This document shows positions 10,901-18,884 of a DNA stretch of 64,000 bases, in pieces. The stretch lies in assembly GCF_035594035.1 (NCBI RefSeq), contig NZ_CP141588.1, forward strand, positions 2,696,501 to 2,760,500. The letters run 5' to 3'. Every line of letters begins with the position of its first letter. Positions within the stretch are counted from its first letter, which is position 1. The stretch comes from Sphingomonas sp. LY54 (GTDB lineage Bacteria > Pseudomonadota > Alphaproteobacteria > Sphingomonadales > Sphingomonadaceae). The position numbers and the translations under genes are program-made. The notes beneath the pieces were generated by a model. The model searched no databases and had not been told where the DNA came from. It was given only the letters and a program-made list of their open reading frames with translations.

Positions 10901-12956
10901 CAGCGGTCTCCCGGGTGGTTGGGAAGGCGGAGCGCCGCGCTTCGAGGATCGCCTTGATCCCGTACAGCACCATCGCCAGCACGACCGCGATGAACAGGGC
11001 GCAGAGACTCGCATTCACATAATCGTTGAAGATGATCCGGCTCATCTCGCCGGCGTCGGCCGCGGGCGCGAGGATCTCGCCGCGCTCGAACGCGTCGGAA
11101 TAGAGGCCGGCGTGCGAGAGGAAGCCGATCTTAGGATCGGCGTGGAACATCTTCTGCCAGCCCGCCGTGAGCGTGCAGATCAGCAGCCACGCGGTCGGCA
11201 CGATCGTCACCCAGGCGTAGCGCTCCTTCTTCATCCGGAACAGGATGACGGTGCACAGCGTGAGCGCCATCGCCGCCAGCATCTGGTTGGAAATGCCGAA
11301 CAAAGGCCAGAGCGTGTTGATGCCGCCGAGCGGGTCGGTGACGCCCTGGTAGAGGAAATAGCCCCAGCCGGTGACGGCGAGGCCGGTGGCGATCAGATTG
11401 GCCGTCCAGCTGCGCGTGTCCTTCAACGGTGCGACGAACGTGCCGAGCAGGTCCTGGATCATGAAGCGGCAGACGCGGGTGCCGGCATCGACCGTGGTGA
11501 GGATAAACAAAGCTTCGAACAGGATCGCGAAATGATACCAGAAGGCCATCATCGCCTGGCCGCCGATCACGTTGGACAGGATGTGGGCCATGCCGACTGC
11601 CAGTGTGGGGGCGCCGCCGGTGCGCGACAGGATCGAGGCCTCGCCGACGTCGCGCGCCACCTGGTCAAGCATCGCCGGCGTGATCGCGAAGCCCCACCCC
11701 GACAGGACCTGGGCCGCCTCGGCCGTGGTCGTGCCGATCAAGGCGGTCGGGCTGTTGAGCGCGAAATAGAGGCCGGGATCGAGCACGCAGGCCGCGACCA
11801 GCGCCATGATCGCGACGAAGCTCTCCATCAGCATGCCGCCATAGCCGATCATCGGCAGATGGGCCTCGCTCTCGATCATCTTGGGCGTCGTTCCCGAGGC
11901 GACCAGGGAGTGGAAGCCCGAGACGGCGCCGCAGGCGATGGTGATGAACAGGAACGGGAACAGGCTGCCGGCGAAGACCGGACCGGTGCCGTCGATGAAC
12001 CGGGTCAGCGCCGGCATCTCGAGGTTCGGGCGGACGATGAGGATGCCGACGGCGAGGCCGACGATGGTGCCGATCTTGAGGAAGGTCGACAAATAGTCGC
12101 GCGGGGCGAGCAGCAGCCACACCGGGATCACCGAGGCGACGAAGCCGTAGCCGATCAGCATCAGCGCCATGGTCTCGCCGGAAAAGGTGAAGGCGGGGCC
12201 CAAGCTCGGGCTGGCGGCGACGCTCTCGCCGAACACGATGGCGAGCATCAGCAGCACGAAGCCGATAATCGAGATTTCGCCGATCCGGCCCGGCCGTAGA
12301 TAGCGGCTGTAGAGCCCCATGAAGATAGCGATCGGCATCGTCGCGAAGACGGTGAACGTGCCCCAGGGGCTGTCGGCCAGCGCCTTGACCACGACGAGCG
12401 CGAGCACCGCCAGCAGGATGATCATGATGGCGAGAATGCCGATCATTGCGATCACGCCGGGAACCATGCCCATCTCGCCGCGGATGATCTCGCCGAGCGA
12501 GCGGCCATCGCGCCGGGTCGAGATGAACAGCATGACGAAGTCCTGCACCGCGCCGGCAAAGACGACGCCGACGAGGATCCAGAGCGTGCCGGGCAGGTAG
12601 CCCATTTGCGCGGCCAGCACGGGCCCCACCAGCGGGCCGGCGCCGGCGATCGCCGCGAAATGATGGCCGAACAGCACGAAGCGGTTGGTCGGCACGTAAT
12701 CGAGGCCGTCATTGTGGCGCACCGCAGGCGTGCGCCGGCCGGGATCGATGCCGAGCACGTCGCGGGCGATGAACAAAGCGTAGAAGCGATAGGCGATCAG
12801 ATAGGTGCAGACCGCCGCGACGACGATCCAGAGCGCATTGATGGTCTCGCCCCGGTGGAGCGCGACCACGCCCAGCGCCGCTGCGCCCAATGCGGCCAGC
12901 AGGGCCCACGGCACCCACCACAAAGCCGAACGTGCCTGCGCCTGCGTCGCCATCAT
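10887..12956 (-). CDS. cstA: Carbon starvation protein A, peptide/pyruvate transporter
   Basis: The 689-residue inner-membrane protein has about 16-18 hydrophobic segments. The CstA signature region DYVPTNRFVLFGHHFAAIAG lies near residues 87-106, with GPVLAAQMGYLPGTLW following. CstA-family proteins import peptides and pyruvate during carbon limitation. AGGGAGAGG precedes the double ATG; the second Met (12953) is equally plausible. With ybdD and an exported P1 peptidase it suggests uptake plus hydrolysis of unusual peptides. No CRP site was identified upstream. Confidence 0.96.
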   Translation of the reverse strand: MMATQAQARSALWWVPWALLAALGAAALGVVALHRGETINALWIVVAAVCTYLIAYRFYALFIARDVLGIDPGRRTPAVRHNDGLDYVPTNRFVLFGHHFAAIAGAGPLVGPVLAAQMGYLPGTLWILVGVVFAGAVQDFVMLFISTRRDGRSLGEIIRGEMGMVPGVIAMIGILAIMIILLAVLALVVVKALADSPWGTFTVFATMPIAIFMGLYSRYLRPGRIGEISIIGFVLLMLAIVFGESVAASPSLGPAFTFSGETMALMLIGYGFVASVIPVWLLLAPRDYLSTFLKIGTIVGLAVGILIVRPNLEMPALTRFIDGTGPVFAGSLFPFLFITIACGAVSGFHSLVASGTTPKMIESEAHLPMIGYGGMLMESFVAIMALVAACVLDPGLYFALNSPTALIGTTTAEAAQVLSGWGFAITPAMLDQVARDVGEASILSRTGGAPTLAVGMAHILSNVIGGQAMMAFWYHFAILFEALFILTTVDAGTRVCRFMIQDLLGTFVAPLKDTRSWTANLIATGLAVTGWGYFLYQGVTDPLGGINTLWPLFGISNQMLAAMALTLCTVILFRMKKERYAWVTIVPTAWLLICTLTAGWQKMFHADPKIGFLSHAGLYSDAFERGEILAPAADAGEMSRIIFNDYVNASLCALFIAVVLAMVLYGIKAILEARRSAFPTTRETADALA

Positions 12957-13156
12957 GCCTCTCCCTTACCGGCTGCGCTTCGCGGCGCCTGCTTCGTTTG
13001 CGCAGATGCTAGAGCCGCGCGGGGGCCAGGAGCAAGCCTGTCGCGGCTCGTGATTTCCGCGCGGCTGGCCTCCCGGTTGCACAGGTGGCTTCGCCGGTTG
13101 CTGTCGACGTCCGATAAATTATTGAGAAGGCTGCTTTAAATGCCGCAATCGGGGCC

Positions 13157-13193
13157 TATATCGCGCACTCGTTGCAACAATCGAAAGGAGGTG
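13157..13193 (+). promoter_or_regulatory. -10-like TATATC and near-perfect Shine-Dalgarno site
   Basis: TATATC at 13157-13162 could be a -10 element (a weak TTTAAA lies 16 bases upstream). AAAGGAGGTG at 13184-13193 is complementary over ten bases to the 16S rRNA 3' end. Both precede a 24-codon ORF. Confidence 0.4.
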
Positions 13194-13198
13194 GTCGA

Positions 13199-13273
13199 AT
13201 GTCTCATTGTCTCACGCCGCTGGCGGCAAACCAATCGTGCGTGGCCACCCTCTCCGGAGGGTTCAGCGCCTGA
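13199..13273 (+). CDS. Putative 24-residue small protein or leader peptide
   Basis: An ATG sits five bases after the ten-base Shine-Dalgarno match and opens a 24-codon frame ending at TGA 13271-13273. The peptide begins MSHCLTPLAANQ and has two Cys. Inside the frame GGCCACC (13243-13249) can pair with GGTGGTC (13190-13196) at the ribosome site, and ACCCTC/GAGGGT form a local hairpin. A hairpin terminator at 13339 would close a roughly 200-base transcript. The Nudix gene begins after that terminator. No family is recognised. It could be a regulatory leader, a small protein or a small RNA with an ORF. Confidence 0.4.
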   Translation: MSHCLTPLAANQSCVATLSGGFSA

Positions 13274-13338
13274 CGCGCATTGTCCACTCGGCTTAAGCCG
13301 GGCACCGGCAATGCAGCTTCGCAAGCGGCTGACAATGG

Positions 13339-13366
13339 AAAGGCCGTCCCGAAAGGGGCGGCCTTT
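13339..13366 (+). terminator. Terminator-like hairpin
   Basis: A 12-bp stem, AAAGGCCGTCCC (13339-13350) with GGGGCGGCCTTT (13355-13366), has a GAAA tetraloop. The trailing T tract is short, so it may act as an attenuator ahead of the Nudix gene. Confidence 0.6.
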
Positions 13367-13421
13367 CGCTATTCCGGAACATTGCAGAGCAGCCCTTCAT
13401 TATCTGGCCGGTGCATCTAAG

Positions 13422-13865
13422 GTGGCTGGCCACAGCGGCGGCGAGGACGAACTTCTCTTGATCAGGCAATATGGCGTTCTGGCCTATCGCGAGGCGGACA
13501 ATGGGGACCCACGCCTGCTGCTGATCACTTCGCGGGAGACGCGGCGCTGGGTTGTCCCGCGCGGCAATCCGATCTTCGGCCTCCCGCCCCATCTCTCCGC
13601 CGCGCGCGAAGCGTGGGAGGAAGCGGGCATCGTCGGCGTCGTCGCGCCGAAGCCGCTGGGCACCTATCGCTACATCAAGCGGCGCAACGACGGTTCGGAG
13701 GTGCGCGCCAAGGTCTATGTCTTCCCGCTCGAGGTGGACGTGGAGGAAGAGGAGTGGCCGGAGCGCATGGAACGCGAGCGCCGCTGGTTCAGCCTCGAGG
13801 AGGCCGAGGCGCTGGTCCAGGAGCCCGAGCTCAAGACGCTGATCCGCAAATTCCGCCTCGACTAG
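13422..13865 (+). CDS. Nudix hydrolase (DIPP-like)
   Basis: The protein is about 147 residues. It has the Nudix box spread over PRGNPIFGLPPHLSAAREAWEEAGI (G, then REAWEEAGI), and RQYGVLAYR and LLLITSRETRRWVVPRG typical of diphosphoinositol-polyphosphate-type Nudix enzymes. These cleave nucleoside-diphosphate-linked or polyphosphorylated substrates with Mg2+. The start is uncertain: GTG 13422 was chosen because the family starts shortly before RQYG. TTG 13458 is possible. ATG 13335 would place the terminator hairpin inside the gene. Upstream lies the small ORF transcript. Confidence 0.85.
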   Translation: MAGHSGGEDELLLIRQYGVLAYREADNGDPRLLLITSRETRRWVVPRGNPIFGLPPHLSAAREAWEEAGIVGVVAPKPLGTYRYIKRRNDGSEVRAKVYVFPLEVDVEEEEWPERMERERRWFSLEEAEALVQEPELKTLIRKFRLD

Positions 13866-13872
13866 GCTGCCC

Positions 13873-14685
13873 CTAGGCCGCGGCAACCGTGCCAGGCGCC
13901 TGGTTGCGCGCGAGAATTTCCTCGGCGACGCGGAGGGTGCGCTCGTTGTCGACGTCGATGGCAAGCCGGCCGTCGTCCATCAGCATCGGCCGGATGCGGA
14001 CCCCGAAGCGGCGCGATATGCGCCGGCACAGGCCGTCCAGCGTGGCGAGCCGGAAGCGGAATGCGATCAGGTTGGCGACGCCGAACGCCTTGACAATCCG
14101 CCCCGGATGCTTGGCGAACTGGCCGCCGCCGCGGAAGGTCTCGGCCGCCTTGAGCGCGCGGTCGTTGCCCAGCCAAAAGAGGTTGCAGTTGGAAATGGCG
14201 ACGTCCTTGAACTCGTAGAAGCGTCGCTGCCCGTCGGGATGGGCGGCTTGTATGTCCTCGCGGCGCGCGACGACCACGATCGCATCGTCCTCCCGTTTCG
14301 CCCCCTGGGCGGCAAGCGCGTGCAGCGCGTCCGTGGTCAGCAAGACGTTGTCGGCGGTGGTGACAACAAGCGGAAAGCCGCTCGCTCGGGCCGCTTCGAC
14401 GACGCTATCCGCGATCGTGGATTGGGCGGTGACCGGCGACAGCCGTCCCGCGGCGTGCAGGCGGGCGACCGTGGGTTCGCTCGCCACCGCATCGAAATCC
14501 TCGATCGACACGAAGAGGTGCGCATCGGACCAGGCCGCGGCTGCGGTCTCCAGCACGCGCCCGAGCATCGCCTGCCCGGCGACCGGAACGAGGCATTTGT
14601 GGCCGACGCCGGCCGCCGCCGCGAGCGGGTCTGGCACGGCCGAGCGGCGTCCGGCAAGGATGAGGATGGCGGGCGGGCGCATCAT
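13873..14685 (-). CDS. Nucleotidyltransferase family protein (MobA-like NTP transferase)
   Basis: The 270-residue protein has a GT-A-type NTP-transferase fold. The LILAGRRS loop (8-15), Lys30 in HKCLVPVAG, and TADNVLL (110-116) occupy the places of the G-rich nucleotide loop, the conserved Lys and the metal-binding Asp of MobA, IspD and sugar-1-P nucleotidyltransferases. The loop is degenerate relative to GGxGxR. The start overlaps the stop of the upstream ATP-grasp gene as ATGATG, so the two are translationally coupled. It ends seven bases from the convergent Nudix gene. Substrate unknown; MobA itself is unlikely because no molybdenum genes are nearby. Confidence 0.85.
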   Translation of the reverse strand: MMRPPAILILAGRRSAVPDPLAAAAGVGHKCLVPVAGQAMLGRVLETAAAAWSDAHLFVSIEDFDAVASEPTVARLHAAGRLSPVTAQSTIADSVVEAARASGFPLVVTTADNVLLTTDALHALAAQGAKREDDAIVVVARREDIQAAHPDGQRRFYEFKDVAISNCNLFWLGNDRALKAAETFRGGGQFAKHPGRIVKAFGVANLIAFRFRLATLDGLCRRISRRFGVRIRPMLMDDGRLAIDVDNERTLRVAEEILARNQAPGTVAAA

Positions 14686-15701
14686 GCGGCCCGCGACAGC
14701 GCCAGCGGGCGCTCGATCACGTTTTGCCGCAGCAGGCTGTGGGTGAGGATCGTTTCCACCAGCGCGACATGGTCGAAGCCCACGCTCCGGGCCGAGCGCG
14801 AGATCGTCTTCTTGGACCACAGGTTGCAGCTCAGATTGACCTCCATGAACCAGAGTTCGCAGGTGCGGCTGTCGTAACGGAACTCGAAGCGGCCATAATC
14901 GAACGGCCAGAGCTCCGGCAGCAGGCGCCGCACCATGTCGTCGAGGCGGGCGGCGAGATGCGCATCGGTCAGCGGCAGCAGTTCGTCCTCGGCCGCATGG
15001 ACGAGATTGCGCTTCTCCTCGTAGCTGCGCAGGCCGCCGCTGTTGGCGGGCGCGTAGCCGAGCGCGGGCAGGAGCAAGGCGTCGGTGGTGCCGATCACGG
15101 GAACGGCGATGTCCATCGTGCCCACCCACGGCTCGGCGATCGCGTCGTGGCCGCGCGAGTTGAGCGCGGCGGCATGGGCCTCGACCTCGCACCAGCTGGC
15201 GCAGCGCTGGATCCCCCAGCTCGCCGAGGAGGCGTTGGGCTTCACGATGAAGGCATTGCCGGCGAGCGGCGCGGGCGGGTCGAGACGGCCGGCGCGGAAG
15301 AGCGCCCAGTCGCTGCAGGGCACGCCGCGCGCCAGCGCCGCGGTCTTCATCAGATGCTTGTCGTCGCTGAGGCCGCGGATGATCGGGCTCGCGCCGAGGA
15401 AGGGGATGCCGGCCCGGGCGAGCAGCAGCGGCGCCAGCATCTCGCTATTCTGGAAACCGCCACGGTTGAGCAACGGGATGACGAAGTCGGCGTCGACCGG
15501 CCCGAACAGGTCCTCGTAGCAATCCGCAGCGACCACGTTGAGGCCGATCGCGCGCAGCGTCTCCAGCATCTCGTGATGGTAGATTGCGTGGCTCCCGTCC
15601 TCGGGATGCGGGCGACCGCCCCTCTTCGCATGCTTGGCGAGAAACAGGATGCGCAGCCGCGCCTTGTCGGCGGGCTGCAGCCGCAGGATGTCACGATGCA
15701 T
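14682..15701 (-). CDS. ATP-grasp ligase of the D-Ala-D-Ala ligase type
   Basis: The 339-residue protein has a Ddl-like plan: SDDKHLMKTAALARGVP (112-128), the ATP-grasp lysine loop FIVKPNASSASWGI (151-164), Glu190, and a metal-binding MEVNLSCN (286-293; Glu287 and Asn289) in place of the Ddl ExNxxPG motif. The altered C-terminal motif argues against a true D-alanine ligase. GAGGAG lies 6 bases before the ATG. It is the first gene of a two-gene operon with a nucleotidyltransferase. ATP-grasp enzymes join a carboxylate to an amine, thiol or hydroxyl through an acyl phosphate. The product is unknown. Confidence 0.85.
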   Translation of the reverse strand: MHRDILRLQPADKARLRILFLAKHAKRGGRPHPEDGSHAIYHHEMLETLRAIGLNVVAADCYEDLFGPVDADFVIPLLNRGGFQNSEMLAPLLLARAGIPFLGASPIIRGLSDDKHLMKTAALARGVPCSDWALFRAGRLDPPAPLAGNAFIVKPNASSASWGIQRCASWCEVEAHAAALNSRGHDAIAEPWVGTMDIAVPVIGTTDALLLPALGYAPANSGGLRSYEEKRNLVHAAEDELLPLTDAHLAARLDDMVRRLLPELWPFDYGRFEFRYDSRTCELWFMEVNLSCNLWSKKTISRSARSVGFDHVALVETILTHSLLRQNVIERPLALSRAA

Positions 15702-15788
15702 GGCAAACTCCTCGCCCGGCAGGTCGGGCTCGTCGTTGCCATCACTTCAAGTCGTGCGTCTTACGGTCTCGTTGCAGACGCGTGACGG

Positions 15789-17306
15789 TCAGGCCGCGTG
15801 GGCGCCGATCGCCTTCTGGCGGCGGCGCTGGACCGACGAGCCGATGCCGATCGCCTCGCGATATTTGGCGACGGTGCGGCGGGCGATGTCGAAACCCTTG
15901 GCGCGCAGCATCTCGACGAGCTGGTCGTCCGACAGGATCGCCTTTGGGTCCTCGGCGGCGATCAACGTTTTGATGTGGCTCTTCACCGCCTCGGCCGAGA
16001 CGGCGCCGCCGCCATCGGAGCTCTGGATGCCGCTGGTGAAGAAATATTTGAGCTCGAACAGGCCGCGGTCGCAGGACAGATATTTGTTGGAGGTGACGCG
16101 GCTCACCGTCGATTCATGCATCCCGATCGCCTCGGCGACCGAACGCAACGTGAGCGGCCGGAGCGAGGCGACGCCGTTGCGGAAGAAGCCGTCCTGCTGC
16201 TTGACGATCTCGGTCGAGACCTTGACGATCGTGCGGGCGCGCTGGTCGAGCGCCTTCATCAGCCAGTTGGCGCTGGCGAGGCAATCGGACAGCCATGCCT
16301 TGCTCTGCTTGTTCTGCGGCCCGCTCGAAAGCTCGGCATAGTAGCTGCGATTGACCAGCAGGCGCGGCAGCGTAGCGCTGTTGAGCTCGATCACCCAGCC
16401 GCTGCCGCGGCGGCCGACGAATACATCGGGCACGACGGCATCGACGCGCTCGCCCTGGCTAAAACGGCAGCCCGGCTTGGGATCGTAGGCGCGCAGCTCG
16501 CGGATCATGTCGCCGATATCCTCGTCGTCGACGCCGCAGATGCGCTTCAGTGCCCCGACATTGCCCTTGGCGAGATAGTCGAGATTGTCGATCAGCCGCG
16601 CCATGGCCGGGTCGTAGCGGTCCGCCTCCCTGGCCTGGATGGCGAGGCACTCGGACAGTGAGCGGGCGCCGACGCCGGACGGATCGAAGGCCTGGATCAC
16701 GCCCAGCACGCGCTCGACGTCGTAGAGCGGGGCGCCGAGGCGATGGGCGAGGTCGAGCAGGGATCCGGTCAAATAGCCGGTCTCGTCGATCTGCTCGATG
16801 ATCTGCCCGGCGATGACCAGATCGGGGCCGGACAGGCATTCGCCGGCCTGCGCAAGGAGATGGTCGTGGAGCGAGACGCCGGCCGCGGCGAAGCTGTCAT
16901 AGTCGGTGCCTTCGCCCCCGGCGCCGCCCGTCGCGATCCCGTCCAGGCCAAGGGCGCCGTCCATCCCCCGCATCGAATCCGCGGCGCTGTCCTGGTGGAA
17001 ATCCTCGCTGTCATAGTCGACGTCGAGCGGCGCATCCTGGACGGCGTCGCCGGACTGGACCAGCACGTCGGCGGTGGCGGGCTCGTCGCTCTCGCTCAGG
17101 ACCACGGCGTCCGGCGCGGGCGCTTCGGCGTTCGAATCCTCGTCGCCGCCGCCCGTGTCGAGCAGCGGATTCTTCTCCAGTTCCTCGGCGATGAAGCTTT
17201 CGATCTCGAGGTTTGACAGCGCCAGCAGGCGGATCGCCTGCTGCAGCTGGGGTGTCATCACCAGCGACTGGCTCTGGCGCAGATCGAGGCGAGGACCGAG
17301 CCCCAT
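15789..17306 (-). CDS. rpoN: RNA polymerase sigma-54 factor
   Basis: The 505-residue protein has the Gln-rich region I (LRQSQSLVMTPQLQQAIRLL), an acidic region II (about 55-130) with runs of Asp and Glu, the core-binding domain, an HTH (SVAEAIGMHESTVSRV) and the RpoN box ARRTVAKYRE near the C-terminus. It directs enhancer-dependent transcription at -24/-12 promoters. Start is ATG 17306 or the preceding GTG. A palindromic repeat lies between it and lptB, a conserved neighbour. The usual downstream hpf and ptsN genes are replaced by the ATP-grasp operon. Confidence 0.96.
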   Translation of the reverse strand: MGLGPRLDLRQSQSLVMTPQLQQAIRLLALSNLEIESFIAEELEKNPLLDTGGGDEDSNAEAPAPDAVVLSESDEPATADVLVQSGDAVQDAPLDVDYDSEDFHQDSAADSMRGMDGALGLDGIATGGAGGEGTDYDSFAAAGVSLHDHLLAQAGECLSGPDLVIAGQIIEQIDETGYLTGSLLDLAHRLGAPLYDVERVLGVIQAFDPSGVGARSLSECLAIQAREADRYDPAMARLIDNLDYLAKGNVGALKRICGVDDEDIGDMIRELRAYDPKPGCRFSQGERVDAVVPDVFVGRRGSGWVIELNSATLPRLLVNRSYYAELSSGPQNKQSKAWLSDCLASANWLMKALDQRARTIVKVSTEIVKQQDGFFRNGVASLRPLTLRSVAEAIGMHESTVSRVTSNKYLSCDRGLFELKYFFTSGIQSSDGGGAVSAEAVKSHIKTLIAAEDPKAILSDDQLVEMLRAKGFDIARRTVAKYREAIGIGSSVQRRRQKAIGAHAA

Positions 17307-17316
17307 CACATCGTCC

Positions 17317-17398
17317 CGTCATTGCGAGGCGCGCAGCGGCGCGGCAATCCAACGGCGCAGGCATCGGTCCGGATTGCTTCGCTTTGCTCGCAATGACG
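17317..17398. repeat. 82-bp palindromic extragenic repeat
   Basis: A 12-base terminal inverted repeat, CGTCATTGCGAG (17317-17328) and CTCGCAATGACG (17387-17398), encloses a second inner inverted pair around GGCAATCC and GGATTGCT. This sequence type (CATTGCGAG...GGATTGCTTCGC...CTCGCAATG) is a dispersed intergenic repeat in many alphaproteobacteria. It fills most of the rpoN-lptB gap and ends about 10 bases from the rpoN start. Confidence 0.8.
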
Positions 17399-17415
17399 AC
17401 CAGCCTGGACCATCT

Positions 17416-18192
17416 CTACAGCTCGAAGCTCTCGCCGAGATAGAGGCGGCGGACATTCTCGTCCGCAACCAGCGCCTGCGGACTGCCCTGGAACAGCACT
17501 TCGCCGCCATAGATGATCGCGGCGCGATCGACGATGTCGAGCGTCTCGCGGACATTGTGGTCGGTGATGAGCACGCCGATGTCGCGCTTCTTCAATTCGA
17601 TGACGAGGTCGCGGATGTCGGCGATCGAGATCGGGTCGATGCCTGCGAACGGCTCGTCGAGCAGCATGATCGAGGGGTTCGCGGCCAGTGCGCGCGCGAT
17701 CTCGCAGCGCCGCCGCTCGCCGCCCGAAAGCGCCATCGCAGGCGCGTCGCGCAGCCGCTCGATGTGGAATTCCTCGAGCAATTGCTCGAGGCGCTGATGG
17801 CGGACCTGCTTGTCGGGCTCGGCGACCTCGAGCACAGCCATGATGTTCTGGCTGACCGTCATGCCGCGGAAGATCGACGTCTCCTGCGGCAGATAGCCGA
17901 GGCCGAGCATCGCGCGGCGGTACATGGGAAGGCCGGTAATGTCTTCGCCGTCGAGCAGGATGCGGCCGCTGTCCGGCTTCACCAGGCCCATGATCGAATA
18001 GAAGCAGGTCGTCTTGCCGGCGCCGTTGGGGCCGAGCAGGCCGAACACCTCGCCGCGCTCGACGTGCACCGACACGTCGGTCAGCACCACCTTCTTGTCG
18101 TAGGACTTGGCGATCGAGACGACCGAGAGGCCGCGCGAGATGTGGCTGACCGCCGCGTCGAGAGGCCTGTCGAGAAGGGCAGTGTCGTTCAT
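17416..18192 (-). CDS. lptB: LPS export ABC transporter ATP-binding protein LptB
   Basis: The 258-residue ABC ATPase has Walker A GPNGAGKT (54-61), signature LSGGE (155-159), Walker B IMLLDEP (175-181) and the LptB-typical GLGYLPQETSIFRGMTV. LptB energises extraction of lipopolysaccharide from the inner membrane with LptF/G. GGAG lies 5 bases before the ATG at 18192; longer frames upstream are rejected. It has a roughly 18-residue N-terminal extension compared with E. coli LptB. It follows lptA with a 146-base gap. Confidence 0.96.
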   Translation of the reverse strand: MNDTALLDRPLDAAVSHISRGLSVVSIAKSYDKKVVLTDVSVHVERGEVFGLLGPNGAGKTTCFYSIMGLVKPDSGRILLDGEDITGLPMYRRAMLGLGYLPQETSIFRGMTVSQNIMAVLEVAEPDKQVRHQRLEQLLEEFHIERLRDAPAMALSGGERRRCEIARALAANPSIMLLDEPFAGIDPISIADIRDLVIELKKRDIGVLITDHNVRETLDIVDRAAIIYGGEVLFQGSPQALVADENVRRLYLGESFEL

Positions 18193-18338
18193 CGTCGCTC
18201 CGGTTCGTCCGTTCAGCATGTAGGCGAACGGAGAATCCGCCTCAACTGGCAAGATTTGTGCATGCGTTGGTTGCGTGCTGTGCGCGGCACAAGAGCCACA
18301 CTCAAGCCCGCTGCGGCGAATCGCCCTGGATCAACCGG

Positions 18339-18884
18339 TTAGTTGCCGCGCTGGGGCACCGTGAAGGTGCCGGTGACGCGTCCGCCCTGGGCCGACGTGC
18401 CGGCCGGAGCGCCGCCGTCCATCACGGCGCGGCCGCTGTCGAGATCGATCACCAGCCGGCCGCCATTGACGTTGGAGGCGCCGCGCGTGAGCGTGACGCC
18501 GCCGATCAAAGTGATGATCCGGCTGTTGAGGTCGTAGATCGCATATTGGCCGCGCGCGGTTTCGGATGGGCTGCGGACGGTGACTCCGCCGCTGGCGTCG
18601 AGCCGCTCGATCTGGATGCCGCCGGCATTGCTGTAGGCGACGGTGAGGCGGGCCGCGTTGAGCGCGAGGTCGCCCTGCTTCACCTGGACGTTGCCGGAGA
18701 AGACGGCGCGGTCGGCGCGGTCCTGCACTTCGATGCGGTCGGCCGCGACGTCGACCGGCGCATCGGTATTGTGGCCGCGTAGCGCCGAGGCCGCGTCCTG
18801 GCCGATGGCCGGCTGGGCGAGGATCAGGCCCGCGGTGAGCGCAGCCGCGCCGGCTGCTATTCCGATGCTTTTCATGACGCTCAT
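18339..18884 (-). CDS. lptA: LPS transport periplasmic protein LptA (OstA-like)
   Basis: The 181-residue protein has a signal peptide (cleavage near QPAIGQ) followed by repeating beta-strand segments typical of the OstA/LptA jellyroll: VDVAADRIEVQDRADRAVFSGNV and GGVTLTRGASNVNGGRLVIDL segments. LptA bridges the periplasm for LPS. The start overlaps the lptC stop as ATGA, so the two are co-translated. It lies upstream of lptB in the conserved rnd-lptC-lptA-lptB order. Confidence 0.9.
   Translation of the reverse strand: MSVMKSIGIAAGAAALTAGLILAQPAIGQDAASALRGHNTDAPVDVAADRIEVQDRADRAVFSGNVQVKQGDLALNAARLTVAYSNAGGIQIERLDASGGVTVRSPSETARGQYAIYDLNSRIITLIGGVTLTRGASNVNGGRLVIDLDSGRAVMDGGAPAGTSAQGGRVTGTFTVPQRGN

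Noticed and set aside
13140..13421. Longer N-terminus for the Nudix protein
   Set aside because: This 94-codon extension crosses the strong ribosome site, the small ORF in another frame and a terminator hairpin, and has no Nudix family similarity.
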